From positions 1 through 64,000 of the forward strand of contig CALSFV010000123.1 of NCBI GenBank assembly GCA_943737045.1: a stretch of 64,000 nucleotides of DNA, read 5' to 3'. Below the pieces are notes generated by a model. That model ran no database searches. It saw nothing but the letters and a program-made list of their open reading frames with translations, and was not told the origin of the DNA. Below, piece after piece: positions 12,758 to 25,429 of this stretch (the first letter of the stretch is position 1; every line of letters starts with the position of its first letter). Source of the DNA: Parapristionchus giblindavisi. Lineage: Eukaryota; Nematoda; Chromadorea; Rhabditida; Diplogasteridae. Both the position numbers and the translations under genes were made by a program.

Positions 12758-13183
12758 TTATAGTATTTTATATGAGATACAGATAACATCTTTTGATTTC
12801 TTTCAATTTTTAAGAGATTGATAATGAATTATTGTTGATTATAAAAGAGTGAGACTAATAATAAATAACCATGACTCAAATATCTATTATATTAGATATT
12901 GATGTTTGAACAATACATATAATGAGTTCATTCGATATCAACAACTTCTTTCGTATTCTAGTACTCAAATGAACGTAATATGTATATTACATTTTTTACA
13001 GTAATCAACCACTTATCACGCAGTATTAGAATTTGAGAATATGTACTTTTATGTCTATTTAAAGTGGATTTAAACCCGAAATCGGTAAGTTTCAGCGGTT
13101 TAAATCGAAAAACGAAAAGCAAAATTTTAATTCACAGAGGGCAGAAGACAGCGGCAATTTAAAATTCCGGCGAATAGACTTAA

Positions 13184-13522
13184 AGGTGGAGACCCGCGAA
13201 TGATCATGCAAATTTTCTACATCTCGCTTATGCAAAGGTGTAGTGATATGTAAGAAGATAGGGAGACTACTTATCGTTCCCTTAGTGTAGAGGTAAAACT
13301 TCTGACTAGAAAGCGCATGGTGGCAGGTTCGAATCCTATTGCCGAACTTTCCTATTTTCAAAAAGCGCACCTTTCCCTGCACGGGCCTGATGGTTCATTC
13401 ATGTTTCTAGCGATCAATAAGCTGAATCATCATAAAATAAATAGTGTACGGTATGTAGAATAACGTTTGCTATGATTCTGTCTGCACAGTTTGTTCACGA
13501 AAATATTCGCGGGAGTCCACCT
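13184..13522. mobile_element. Non-autonomous TIR element flanked by TTAA
   Basis: Terminal inverted repeats AGGTGGAGACCCGCGAAT (13184-13201) and ATTCGCGGGAGTCCACCT (13505-13522), differing at two positions, are each bordered by TTAA on the outside. TTAA duplications are typical of piggyBac-type transposition, but the ends do not carry the usual CCC start, so the superfamily is an inference. The interior has no transposase and contains a tRNA-like sequence. Confidence 0.7.
13276..13347 (+). tRNA. tRNA-like sequence, probably a pseudogene
   Basis: It contains an A-box-like D arm (TTAGTGTAGAGGTAAAAC) and a perfect B-box (GGTTCGAATCC) at normal spacing, with GTTC and GAAC at the ends able to pair. 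The acceptor stem is otherwise mismatched, and the anticodon stem and T stem pair poorly, so a functional tRNA is unlikely. Lying inside a TIR element, it may be a tRNA-derived pol III promoter. The isotype cannot be assigned. Confidence 0.45.
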
Positions 13523-13539
13523 TTAAGAAAATTTTTTGA

Positions 13540-13604
13540 AACTCTCCGCTCTGGACTTACTCTATCTTTTAGAATTGTGCGAGAGAGTGTGCTCAGAGCA
13601 GAGA
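13540..13604. mobile_element. Short hairpin repeat, second copy
   Basis: Same family as the element at 6216-6281: ACTCTCCGCTCTGGACTTAC at the left, GAGAGTGTGCTCAGAGCAGAG at the right. It begins about 18 bp after the end of the TTAA-flanked element. Confidence 0.55.
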
Positions 13605-15422
13605 TATTCAGGTTTTAATTCTTAATCACAGATTAATTCATGGAGTAATAAGGAGTGATGAGAAGATGTATAGTCGAATGAAGATGAATTGTTTATTCAC
13701 TCGATACGACAAAATATTTACCTTTTATTGATAGTCATGGCCTATTGACACGTGCTGAACAAATATAAGCAGACACAAACAGGAATTGCCAATGTACAGT
13801 AGATATTTGTCTACAGTAACCCTATCCATGGATACAGTAACCCCAGAGGATACGGTAACTAGTCATAAATGTAAGAGTAGTTTTCTTTCCCAGGATCTTT
13901 CTTCCTTTGGAGATTCGTCAAGTGTTATGAACTGAGAGGGAACAAAGAAAGAGAAGGAAGAAGAAAGAAATACTATTGTGAATACATACGTATTCATGAG
14001 ACAAAATACTCATATCTAGGATCGGAGATTCATTTTTATTATTTAAATATACTTTAAAATTGAATTCATTGTATAAAATTACGAATTGATAATGTAAAAT
14101 ATAATAAGAATAAGAACCGCATACGTATTTTGCTCACTGGATAAAAATAATTGTGCAGCGTGTTAGAGAATTCTATGAGAAAGAGAAAAGAAGGCAAGAA
14201 GAAAGTAACAACAACAGATACTATGAATGTATAAGTATGTACGTATAAGACCATATAGAGGAGTACATACAAACTACCTTCGGGGCTCACTTCTCTCTCT
14301 CTCCCTCTCCCTCTCCCTCTCTCTTCCCTTCTCCCCCTCTCCCTATCCCTCTCTCTTCTCCTCTCTCTCTCCCTCTCTATTCCCCTCTCCCTCTCCCTCT
14401 CTATTCCCCTCTCTCCCTCTCTCCTCTCTCCCTCTCCCTCAGTAGGATGACATCGTCGTGAAAGACGATACATACAAGTTGAGTATATATAGACAAACAA
14501 AGGTATGAATGGAGGAGAATGAAGACCATGGAGACTTCACAGATCATAATATTAAATATATATTTTTACAATTTTAATCACCATAAAATAGGCAAACGTG
14601 AGATAACCAATATACACTAAATGAATGACCGTGTTGATTCAGTGATATGTCGCATCTTTTTGATGTATGATAAAATAAATTAAATATCATCATCTAGATA
14701 ATCATAATATAAAGATTAAATGAAAAGTGATAAATACGATAGCATATGAATATAAGTACTGAATATGTGAAGAGTATCTTAAGGTTAAATTCGAGAGAAA
14801 ATGCAAGCATCATTGCGCCTTTGAGATATTTATTTTGCAACGATTTTTGGAGATATTAAAGATTTTCTCTTCGATGGTATAGTGAAAGCAAGATTTCATA
14901 GATTATTGTGAAAAGTTTAAATGAGAATATGGCATGAAGTGTTTGATTCCATCAAAGGAGAGAATAAGAATAGAAAGTAGAAGCAATGGTAAGATGGAGA
15001 ACGAAGAAGATGGGGAGAATAAAGGTAGAGGTAGAGGTAGAGTGAGATGTAGAGGGAGAGAGGTAGAGGTAGAGATAGAATAAGGTGGGTTACCTTGGAT
15101 ACTTCTACGTAGACGGCTTATTCTTTTGTTCATTCCAAATAAATAAAAATATAATCAATAAATCTCATATGAATTTATATTCTCTTACAGATATGAAAAG
15201 AATGAATCTTTATACAATCATAATTTCTCTTCAAAATTAACAATTCCTTTCATATTCAGTTTATGATCTTTCTTTATCTGTTCTAGAGAACATTTCGATT
15301 CTACTAAACAAAAATTTATTCGAAAGCCAATCACAATATAACTGAGAGGAGAGATATAACAAGGAATTCATAGACAGATATATTTAATTTAATTTAATTT
15401 ATCATGCATCAATAAGATGCGA

Positions 15423-15927
15423 TCAGGGCTGGGATTTTTTGATTTTGATTTTTTGAATTTTTTGAATTTTTTGACCATTTCAAAAAATTCAAAATCAAAA
15501 AAGTTTTTTGAATTTTTCTCAAAAAAATCAAAAAAAATTAATGTAAAAAAGCACCGATAAAACGTGAAAAAGTGAAACATTTATGGAAAATTGTGACAAA
15601 ATTTGACAAAACTTGACAAGATTCCCATTTTTATCCTTTTCACTGTCTTGATGAAGTGGATTCTAAAGGTTTTGGTGAGGATTAGTTTGCCCATTGCACT
15701 GACGTAGAATTTTTAAAAAGTGAAAAAATATAGTCATATGTTTTTCATGTTTTAGAATTCGGTTAATTGCGTAATTGACTGTTTTAATCACTTTTTAGGC
15801 AAAAACGATTTTTCTGAATTGCTTATTATCCTTTTAAACATAGTAAATAATTTTTTCAAAAATTTTTTGAGCCATTTTTTGAATTTTTTGATCAAAAAAT
15901 TTTTTGAAATTTTTTTCAAAAAATCCC
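15423..15927. mobile_element. AT-rich insertion with 6-bp target duplication
   Basis: A 505-bp insertion made largely of TTTTTTGAA-type runs, ending GGGATTTTTTGA on the left (after TCAGGGCT) and TCAAAAAATCCC on the right. ATGCGA flanks both sides (15417-15422 and 15928-15933). If it is removed, the flanks join into a dispersed repeat that is intact at about 29406-29475 (TTTATCGTACATCAAAAA then ATGCGACAACATTTG), so the window supplies its own empty site. No coding capacity. Confidence 0.75.
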
Positions 15928-17439
15928 ATGCGACAACATTTGAAACAACAGGTAAATGAGAGCTTGAGGGATGGGAATATACCTAGTGATCTCTTCGAAA
16001 GTAGCGAAAAGAAAAGAAAAGGATCGAAAAACTCTCCTCATTTTACACATTCTATCAGCTCTTTTAGTTTCTTTTCTTATGAACATTACATACAATAATA
16101 AGTGAATGAATGTATCATCATCAATTCAATACTAGACAATGACACTCCAATACTATATGTTGACATATTAGTACATGACTGGGCTCATTTCTCTCCCTCT
16201 CTCCCTCTCTCTCTTCCTCTCCCTCTCTCTCTTCCTCTCCTCTCTCCCTCCCTCTCCCTCTCTCTCTCCCTCTTCCTCTCCCTCCCCCTCTCCATTTTCT
16301 TTCTATTCCTCTTCTTCTCTCACTCCCGGCCTTGGAATAGGAGAGGGGTGAGAATGGCATAGATGGAGATACTTGAGTGAGAGGAGATAATTAGATAGTA
16401 TTGAAATATGATGAGATGAGTGACCTGATTCAATGAGAGACAGATATAATTAGATCCTTTATTTCGATGATCGAAGTATGAAAGAAAGTATTTCAATCGA
16501 GCATATATTTTATGAGTATCAACACTGATTATACAACATCTTCATTCAGTCAATTCCTTTACCATACCTTTGTTTGCATAAATTTTCACTTACAATTAGC
16601 ATGCATTAATTCAAAAATCGTCGCGAATATTTTCATGAAGAAACTGTGAAATATAGAAAGTTATTTTAAGGGCAACTGGCATCCAAAAATTTCTGTTCGA
16701 AATAGTTTAAAAAGTTGATAATTCATGTTGATAATAATTATGTTGATGTTGAATATGTTGTTGAGTTGATAATAGTTCATGTTGATGAGCTCAAAAAACT
16801 GATCCGAAATATGTATTTCAAAGTTTGAAACAACGCTCTGGTAAGAAGTTGGATTACTGTCTTTAGCCTGCTCCACACCACGGGCGAGGTTTCCGAACTA
16901 CAGTATGCTAACTCCATCGAAAAGCTCAGAAAAGCCCACTATTGAGTTAAATTCGTCATAATTCCCCACTGCGGATAGAATTATCATCAAAATATTCAAT
17001 TTCAAGTCGTCTCCAAAGAGTTGGTGTGGCAATTAGGAAAAGTCTTCCACTAATTGGAGCAGACTGAACTTTTTTAAACTGCGCCGTTCTTCTTACCAGA
17101 GAATTCTTAGGATATAAGAATTACATTTTTCGAAACAGAATTTCCAGCTCTTTCATATGAGATAAACTTGTTTTTCGTTTCCCGTTCCCTTTAATGTACA
17201 TTATTTATTTGTTTATTTCTTATTCAGCGTATCGATTTCTAAAATCATTATTGATAGTGCAGGCAAAGGAGCGCTTTCAGAAAAATAAAATGTTCTTCAA
17301 TAAGTTTTGAAGAAGCGACCATGCGCTTATTAGTCTGTATTTTTACCATTGAGCTACGTACTACTGAGAAATAGCTGTGACTGCTTGGTTATTCTTTTTT
17401 CCTAACAGAAAATTCTCAAATATAAAGAAAACTCCGCAT

Positions 17440-20210
17440 TTAAGATTGATATGACGTATCTATGTCCACCGCCCTGGTGAACAGTTGAAAGAGAATTGAA
17501 GAAGAAAGAGACATAGACCTCGTCGATGAGACATGAGTGGAGTCATACATAGACCTCGTCGATGAGACATGAGTGGAGTCATACATAGACCTCGTCGATG
17601 AGACATGAGTGGAGTCATACATAGACCTCGTCGATGAGACATGAGTGGAGTCATACATAGACCTCGTCGATGAGACATGAGTGGAGTCATACATAGACCT
17701 CGTCGATGAGACATGAGTGGAGTCATACATAGACCTCGTCGATGAGACATGAGTGGAGTCATACATAGACCTCGTCGATGAGACATGAGTGGAGTCATAC
17801 ATAGACCTCGTCGATGAGACATGAGTGGAGTCATACATAGACCTCGTCGATGAGACATGAGTGGAGTCATACATAGACCTCGTCGATGAGACATGAGTGG
17901 AGTCATACATAGACCTCGTCGATGAGACATGAGTGGAGTCATACATAGACCTCGTCGATGAGACATGAGTGGAGTCATACATAGACCTCGTCGATGAGAC
18001 ATGAGTGGAGTCATACATAGACCTCGTCGATGAGACATGAGTGGAGTCATACATAGACCTCGTCGATGAGACATGAGTGGAGTCATACATAGACCTCGTC
18101 GATGAGACATGAGTGGAGTCATACATAGACCTCGTCGATGAGACATGAGTGGAGTCATATATAGACCTCGTCGATGAGACATGAGTGGAGTCATACATAG
18201 ACCTCGTCGATGAGACATGAGTGGAGTCATACATAGACCTCGTCGATGAGACATGAGTGGAGTCATACATAGACCTCGTCGATGAGACATGAGTGGAGTC
18301 ATACATAGACCTCGTCGATGAGACATGAGTGGAGTCATACATAGACCTCGTCGATGAGACATGAGTGGAGTCATACATAGACCTCGTCGATGAGACATGA
18401 GTGGAGTCATACATAGACCTCGTCGATGAGACATGAGTGGAGTCATACATAGACCTCGTCGATGAGACATGAGTGGAGTCATACATAGACCTCGTCGATG
18501 AGACATGAGTGGAGTCATACATAGACCTCGTCGATGAGACATGAGTGGAGTCATATATAGACCTCGTCGATGAGACATGAGTGGAGTCATACATAGACCT
18601 CGTCGATGAGACATGAGTGGAGTCATACATAGACCTCGTCGATGAGACATGAGTGGAGTCATACATAGACCTCGTCGATGAGACATGAGTGGAGTCATAC
18701 ATAGACCTCGTCGATGAGACATGAGTGGAGTCATACATAGACCTCGTCGATGAGACATGAGTGGAGTCATACATAGACCTCGTCGATGAGACATGAGTGG
18801 AGTCATACATAGACCTCGTCGATGAGACATGAGTGGAGTCATACATAGACCTCGTCGATGAGACATGAGTGGAGTCATACATAGACCTCGTCGATGAGAC
18901 ATGAGTGGAGTCATACATAGACCTCGTCGATGAGACATGAGTGGAGTCATACATAGACCTCGTCGATGAGACATGAGTGGAGTCATACATAGACCTCGTC
19001 GATGAGACATGAGTGGAGTCATACATAGACCTCGTCGATGAGACATGAGTGGAGTCATACATAGACCTCGTCGATGAGACATGAGTGGAGTCATACATAG
19101 ACCTCGTCGATGAGACATGAGTGGAGTCATATATAGACCTCGTCGATGAGACATGAGTGGAGTCATACATAGACCTCGTCGATGAGACATGAGTGGAGTC
19201 ATACATAGACCTCGTCGATGAGACATGAGTGGAGTCATACATAGACCTCGTCGATGAGACATGAGTGGAGTCATACATAGACCTCGTCGATGAGACATGA
19301 GTGGAGTCATACATAGACCTCGTCGATGAGACATGAGTGGAGTCATACATAGACCTCGTCGATGAGACATGAGTGGAGTCATACATAGACCTCGTCGATG
19401 AGACATGAGTGGAGTCATACATAGACCTCGTCGATGAGACATGAGTGGAGTCATACATAGACCTCGTCGATGAGACATGAGTGGAGTCATACATAGACCT
19501 CGTCGATGAGACATGAGTGGAGTCATACATAGACCTCGTCGATGAGACATGAGTGGAGTCATACATAGACCTCGTCGATGAGACATGAGTGGAGTCATAC
19601 ATAGACCTCGTCGATGAGACATGAGTGGAGTCATACATAGACCTCGTCGATGAGACATGAGTGGAGTCATATATAGACCTCGTCGATGAGACATGAGTGG
19701 AGTCATACATAGACCTCGTCGATGAGACATGAGTGGAGTCATACATAGACCTCGTCGATGAGACATGAGTGGAGTCATATATAGACCTCGTCGATGAGAC
19801 ATGAGTGGAGTCATATATAGACCTCGTCGATGAGACATGAGTGGAGTCATACATAGACCTCGTCGATGAGACATGAGTGGAGTCATACATAGACCTCGTC
19901 GATGAGACATGAGTGGAGTCATACATAGACCTCGTCGATGAGACATGAGTGGAGTCATACATAGACCTCGTCGATGAGACATGAGTGGAGTCATACATAG
20001 ACCTCGTCGATGAGACATGAGTGGAGTCATATATAGACCTCGTCGATGAGACATGAGTGGAGTCATACATAGACCTCGTCGATGAGACATGAGTGGAGTC
20101 ATACATAGACCTCGTCGATGAGACATGAGTGGAGTCATACATAGACCTCGTCGATGAGACATGAGTGGAGTCATACATAGACCTCGTCGATGAGACATGA
20201 GTGGAGTCAT
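17440..20210 (-). other. Long in-frame repeat ORF across the satellite (doubtful gene)
   Basis: The minus-strand frame reads about 75 tandem dodecapeptides (MYDSTHVSSTRS, with M to I in seven units) and then MSLSSSILFQLFTRAVDID before a stop at 17440. The open frame extends upstream of the array to about 20298, but that segment has no ATG; the first ATG is inside the repeat at about 20209. An upstream exon could join at the acceptor TTGTTAGCAG just before the array (20217-20226). Ser/Thr-rich 12-residue repeats occur in surface and mucin-like proteins, but nothing here proves translation. Any open 36-bp satellite would give the same picture. Confidence 0.2.
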
Positions 20211-20216
20211 ACATAG
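17511..20216. repeat. 36-bp satellite, about 75 nearly identical copies
   Basis: Unit: ACATAGACCTCGTCGATGAG followed by ACATGAGTGGAGTCAT. Across about 75 copies I found a single variable position (ACATAG to ATATAG) in seven units, at about 18158, 18555, 19130, 19670, 19778, 19814 and 20030. As 36 is a multiple of three, two minus-strand frames are open throughout, one reading MYDSTHVSSTRS per unit. There are no spacers, so this is not a CRISPR array. The homogeneity implies recent amplification or strong homogenisation. Confidence 0.97.
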
Positions 20217-20275
20217 CTGCTAACAATAAGCAAAGAAAGTAAATAGTTTGCCAATCTATAGAAATGTTTTTTTGT

Positions 20276-20335
20276 TCTGAATTCTCCTCTCCAACCACTG
20301 TTTTTCGAAGACTGTGGTCGGAGAAGAGAATTCAG
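20276..20335. repeat. Hairpin next to the 36-bp satellite
   Basis: CTGAATTCTCCTCTCCAACC and its near inverse GTGGTCGGAGAAGAGAATTC are separated by about 15 bp, giving a stem of about 22 bp with few mismatches. It sits about 60 bp from the right edge of the satellite array. It could be a foldback relic; no family is recognised. Confidence 0.5.
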
Positions 20336-20788
20336 TGCCTAATGATTTATCAAATCCAAACATAGATATCTACAATGTCTAAGATGATCTTCAGACTCAT
20401 CACTATAAATAGGGATAAAATTTTGTTGTTTTATACCTTAGTGGAAGACCAATCTAATCAATATCCGAAAATAAGAGGAAAAGAAAAGTTGAATATAATT
20501 GCAAACATTGTAATGATAGCTACTGACATCTAATAAATGTGACTCGAGGATTATTATCTTCTCTTCTGCTTCTCCCTCTACATCTCTTCTCTCTCTCACC
20601 ATTCTCCATTTCAATGATTGTTCTTGTGACTTCGAATAGAGGAAGAAGCTTGATAGTGATCTCTTTTATGTGAATATTGCAGAGTAGAATAAAGATACAC
20701 AAAGAATGACTTGAATAATACAATTTACTGACAAAATTTCATGTGAGTTTTCTTGAAAATAAAAATAAAGTTGCTAAACTTTACCCAA

Positions 20789-20912
20789 TATTTGGTTCGA
20801 AGTGGGGCTGTTATTTTAGTCTAAAATTTTAGCCAAAGTTTGGCTAAAGTTTAGCTAAAATTTTAGCCAAAGTTTGGCCAAAATTTTGGACCAAACTTCG
20901 AACCAAATAATT
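20789..20912. mobile_element. Small palindromic element rich in TTTGGC/AGCCAAA
   Basis: TATTTGGTTCGAAG at the left and CTTCGAACCAAATA at the right are exact inverse complements. The interior consists of repeated TTTAGCCAAAG / TTTGGCTAAAG blocks that also pair. It is non-coding and looks like a foldback or MITE-type element. Confidence 0.55.
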
Positions 20913-21037
20913 GGCTCAACCACCAAATTATTGACTCAACTTTAAAAGTGGGGCTTGTCTGGTAGCCAAATGTTAGGGTCAACTTTTAAATTCCACCAAA
21001 TTATTGGACCCCCTAAAATTGCGGAGTTGCCTTAACA

Positions 21038-22216
21038 GTTGACCCCCTCTTTTCTCCACTGTTTTCGATGCCCCTTGGGTAGGACATCCCAGATCCAGAG
21101 TAGCAAGGATGGTAGATCAAACAGCTCTCCAGGAGCTCACGTCAAAGTTTGTCGTTGAGGCTCCTTCCGATGTGATTATCACGGCTCACAGTAGAGCTAT
21201 GAAAAAGTTTCCAACAGATGAAATGTGTATTTTCGCGAGTACTTTCAGATAAAAATGTAAAAATGCAATTTTTTAAATTTTTTTGTTCCCTAAGGAATTG
21301 ATCGCGTTCCATAGTCCCGGGAAAGATTTTTTCTAAAGCTCGATAGAGCTCGTTCACAGCTTTCATTTAAGCTCTTGAGAGACGATTTTCATGGAGATTT
21401 GACTGAACTACGTCCAAAAAACTGCATTTGAATTCTGGTAGATCACTAATGAAAGCTTTGATCTACTCGAAATTGTCGGTTCCTTGACAGGATTGTCCTG
21501 TAACATACCGGAGAAAGGGCTGAGGATCATTCTGACGTTGATTCGCTCATTTATGTTCGTGTTGCTCTCGCTGCAGCCAAACCAGCGAAAGGAGTCCCTT
21601 TTGATGGTTCCTGGTATTGATTGAAAAGTGCAACACGAACATAAGTGAGCGAATCAACGTCAGAATGATCCTCAGCCCTTTCTCCGGTATGTTACAGGAC
21701 AATCCTGTCAAGGAACCGACAATTTCGAGTAGATCAAAGCTTTCATTTGTGATCTACCAGAATTCAAATGCAGTTTTTTGGACGTAGTTCAGTCAAATCC
21801 CCATGAAAATCGTCTCTCAAGAGCTTAAATGAAAGCTGTGAACGAGCTCTATCGATTGAGCTTTTGAAAAAAATCTTTCCCGGGACTATGGAACGCGATC
21901 AATTCCTTAGGGAACAAAAAATTAAAAAATTGCATTTTTACATTTTTATCTGAAAGTTCTCGCGAAAATACACATTTCATCTGTTGGAAACTTTTTCATA
22001 GCTCTACTGTGAGCCGTGATAATCGCATCGGAAGGAGCCTCAACGACGAACTTTGACGTGAGCTCCTGGAGAGCTGTTTGATCTACCATCCTTGCTACTC
22101 TGGATCTGGGATGTCCTACCCAAGGGGCATCGAAAACAGTGGAGAAAAGAGGGGGTCAACTCAAAAGTGTGTAGTAAATCAGTGGATTTTGGTCAATTCT
22201 TAGGAAAAATGCCTGA
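21038..22216. mobile_element. Large foldback element, copy 1 (truncated left end)
   Basis: Two arms of about 530 bp (from GTTGACCCCCTCTTTTCTCC at 21038, and its inverse ending near 22163) face each other around a centre near 21600. The right side continues to ATGCCTGA followed by TAA, a TWA-type target motif as in PIF/Harbinger elements. The left arm lacks the matching outer 50 bp present in the copy at 56455-57829. There is no transposase frame. The arms are about 97% alike by eye, so it is young or maintained by conversion. Confidence 0.8.
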
Positions 22217-22971
22217 TAAAAGAGATCGACATAGTTTCTGAACCATGCAAAACAAGAAAGTCTCTTCTACAAATAAAACAAGTGATTTTTATACGCTCAA
22301 TATCAAATATTTCTTTCTGTTTGTGTGTTGAATCTCTATTCTATCCGAACAGTCTTATTACCAAAAAACTCGAGGGACTCCATCTTTAATTTGGAATACA
22401 TTTTTTAATATTTTTGAAGAGATATGTCAGCATGATAAAAAATTGGGTAAAAAAATATGAAAAAAGATTAATCATCTTCTGTGATATTAATTGACCAATA
22501 AATTTTCGTCCCATATTTGGTGTTTCGATTTTGTGGATTATATTGTGGAATATGTAAGTGAGAAAAGATGTTCAATATACGAATTTAAGAATTCGAAGAA
22601 TTAAGAAAATTAAGAAGAATATATCATTGAAGGAGGAAAACCCTTGTGGCAATCGATACATTACTGAATGAAAAAATAAATATAGTTGAAACATTCTGTC
22701 CTCGCTTTTTCCGAAATCGAATTAATTAGATGGGAAAATTAACTTTCGAAAAAATTTCGCAGTCATGAAGTTCATGCGGTTTTGTAGAAAATATCGTTTT
22801 GGAAAAAATGATGATCTAGAATAATTTGTTATTCGATTCAGCAAAATTCTAAAATTGATCAAAAAGTCAGATGCAGTCATAAAAAAACAAACATTTCACC
22901 AAATTCCGAAGGTTTGATATTTCAAAAGTCCTACAGTGCAGAACGGTCGAGTTTTGTCCCCGCTTCTAATA

Positions 22972-24102
22972 TGAGGCCGCTTGTGTAAGAACCGACCAAG
23001 TGCCGGCACAGTGAAAAAATTAAATTTTGGGGATCGGAGTTCTCATGGGTGCTGATGACGATGGTCATGTTCATTTTTCACCTAAAGCCACCGTTGAGGC
23101 CAGATGACGTCGCGTTGAAATCGCGTTTTCAGTCATTTCTGCTCAACCGGTGGTACTAAAATTTGCAGACTTTGAACCCAGGGGCAGAATTTGATGACGA
23201 TCACGCCTGTCTAATTCATTTTTCATGAAAAAGTTTCCGAAATTTTCAATATTCGAATTAATCTCAATGGCCATAGTGTGCGAGTGAGATACATACAGTA
23301 CAGCAGAATCCCCCAGTGAAAATGGGCACCCCGGGTGACCCGGGGAGCCCATGAGGCCCCTCGATTTTTTACGCTTTGAATGATGAATATCAGCCTTTCA
23401 CATTGTTTGCGTTGTTTTACTCCAGAGTTGACGGAATTTATCAAAGAAATTTTGGAATTTTTAAATGCTTGTCAACTGAATTGTGCTAAGAAAAAGAAAT
23501 GCTGGTAAGATTTCACTTTGCGATAGAATTTTCCGAGTGTGCGCGAGTTATGCAAAATTTTCGCGCGGCATTTGCCAAAAATTAATAAAAATTATAATTT
23601 TCAATATTTTTTCTCAGGCTTTGATAAATTCCGTCAACTCTGGAGTAAAACAACGTAAACAATTTGAAAGGCTGATATTCATCATTCGAAGCGTAAAAAA
23701 TCGAGGGGCCTCATGGGCTCCCCGGGTCACCCGGGGCGCCCATTTTCACTAGGGGATTCTGCTGTACTGTATGTATCTCACTCGCACGCTATGGCCATTG
23801 AGATTAATTCGAATATTGAAAATTTCGGAAACTTTTTCATGAAAAATGAATTAGACAGGCGTGATCGTCATCAAATTCTGCCCCTGGGTTCAAAGTCTGC
23901 AAATTTTAGTACCACCGGTAGAGGAGAAATGACTGAAAACGCGATTTCAACGCGACGTCATCTGGCCTCAACGGTGGCTTTAGGTGAAAAATGAACATGA
24001 CAATCGTCATCAGCACCCTTGAGAACCCCGATCCCCAAAATTTAATTTGTTCACTGTGCCAGATTTCACATATTTTAGTCGACTCTTACGCAAACGGCCT
24101 CA
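22972..24102. mobile_element. Foldback element with TA flanks
   Basis: Ends TGAGGCCGCTTGTGTAAGA and, inverted, TCTTACGCAAACGGCCTCA are each bordered by TA, as in Tc1/mariner-type duplications. The arms are about 490 bp (22972-23455 and 23615-24102) around a spacer of about 160 bp and are highly similar. Short open frames in the arms (for example from 23713) mirror each other and are not genes. A single-arm relative is present at about 42130-42430. Confidence 0.75.
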
Positions 24103-24578
24103 TATCTATTCTAGAGGAGTATGAATCTAAATTTCTATTGAGTCATATATAATAAGATATTGAGAGTGTGTTTGACAAGAGTTCCAGTTATTCCAATACA
24201 AATTACCTCATAATCTAATCGATCTTTCATTGACCTCATTCATACAATTACTCATACTCACTACTCATACCCTCAAGGCATCTGAACTCTTTTCTGTTTG
24301 GCATCTGATTCTACCTCTTGTATTCACTTAATCTCTCCCTCTCCCTCTCTACATCTACTCGCTTTCTACTGTTTGGTTAATGACGCAGAGGAAAGATCGC
24401 CTCGGGCGAAGATCTCAGAAGAGGGAGAGGTAGAGAACAAGAAGGAGAGGGAGAGGGACAGGAAGAGGGAGAGGGAGAGGGAGGGAAATAGAGAGAGGGA
24501 GAGAGGGAGAGATGGATTCAGACTTGTCCGGTCTATAAGAGCTGTCATTCTTGGTTGGATTCTCTAGGAGAGTCAATC

Positions 24579-25396
24579 ATGATCAATCTTCTATTCTATT
24601 CTACTACAGTAATCATTCTCATTCATGCATCAATCGATAATGATGCATTCGCTCCAAATCCCAAGGCACTAAAATGTATGTTTTTTTAATCCATTCATTC
24701 TTTGTTATGTTATCATGAGTGAATATCTCTTCATTATTATTCATTTTGAATTCATTTTGTTCTTCTTCTCATTAATTGTTTGCTGGTTTAACATTAAATA
24801 TATTTGCTTTACGTAAAGTACATTGGATATGTTTCGCGATTTATACATTGGTTTTCTTCCTGTTTGGGAATTGTTGGTATTGAATAAGCAGATAATTTGA
24901 ATAATTGATCCTTCACCATTCCTTGTATAGATCATCTTCTCACTCCAATCATATCGTCTATGTTTACATCCAGAGAATATCCCTTATCACTCTCTCCCTC
25001 TCCTTCTCTCCCTCTCCCTCTTCTTCTCTCCCTCTCCCTCTCCTTCTCTCCCTCTCCCTCTCCCTCTCCCTCTCTACCTCTCTCTCCCTCTTCCTCTCTT
25101 CCCAATCTCCCTCTCCCTATCCTCTGTCTTTCCATCTTAAGCATCTAACCCTTCCTGGTTCTTCATTCTTTTGTTTGTGGAATCGAGCGCAGTTCTGCCT
25201 TCATCGAATGAACAAATGAACTATTTCTCCCTCTCCCTCTCCTTCATTCTCTCCCTCTCCCTCTCCCTCTTGATCTCCAGAAATGAGTTGTTCAGTCAAA
25301 AACAATAGTAGTCATCTCTGCCAATCTAGATCATTCACTAATCTTCTCTTTCCTTCTACATAAACTGGTTCAAAATGAACCAAATTTACTTCGTAT

Positions 25397-25429
<33 letters not shown>

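Larger units (their letters stand above)
12758..17510. other. Gene-poor interval with repeats
   Basis: No exon chain was found. Contents are listed separately: a TTAA-flanked inverted-repeat element with a tRNA-like core (13184-13522), a hairpin element (13540-13604) and an AT-rich nested insertion (15423-15927). Pyrimidine-rich tracts lie at 14288-14440 and 16190-16290. Runs of ACAGTAACC motifs occur at 13795-13860. Confidence 0.55.
20217..24578. other. Gene-poor interval of palindromic elements
   Basis: Between the satellite and the secreted-protein gene I see no exon chain. The interval is dominated by three inverted-repeat elements (20789-20912, 21038-22216, 22972-24102). The rest is AT-rich sequence, with a GA-rich patch at 24415-24510 upstream of the next gene. 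Confidence 0.6.

Noticed and set aside
13276..13347. Functional tRNA gene
   Set aside because: A- and B-box are present but acceptor, anticodon and T stems pair poorly, so it is kept only as a tRNA-like sequence.
17511..20216. CRISPR array
   Set aside because: The 36-bp units are directly abutting with no spacers, and the DNA is eukaryotic.
20217..20298. N-terminal extension of the satellite frame resembling a signal peptide
   Set aside because: The segment has no ATG (it opens with GTG), lies partly in a hairpin, and eukaryotic initiation there is unlikely.
23143..23994. Mirror-image frames of about 70-90 codons
   Set aside because: They are the two arms of a foldback element read from opposite sides.
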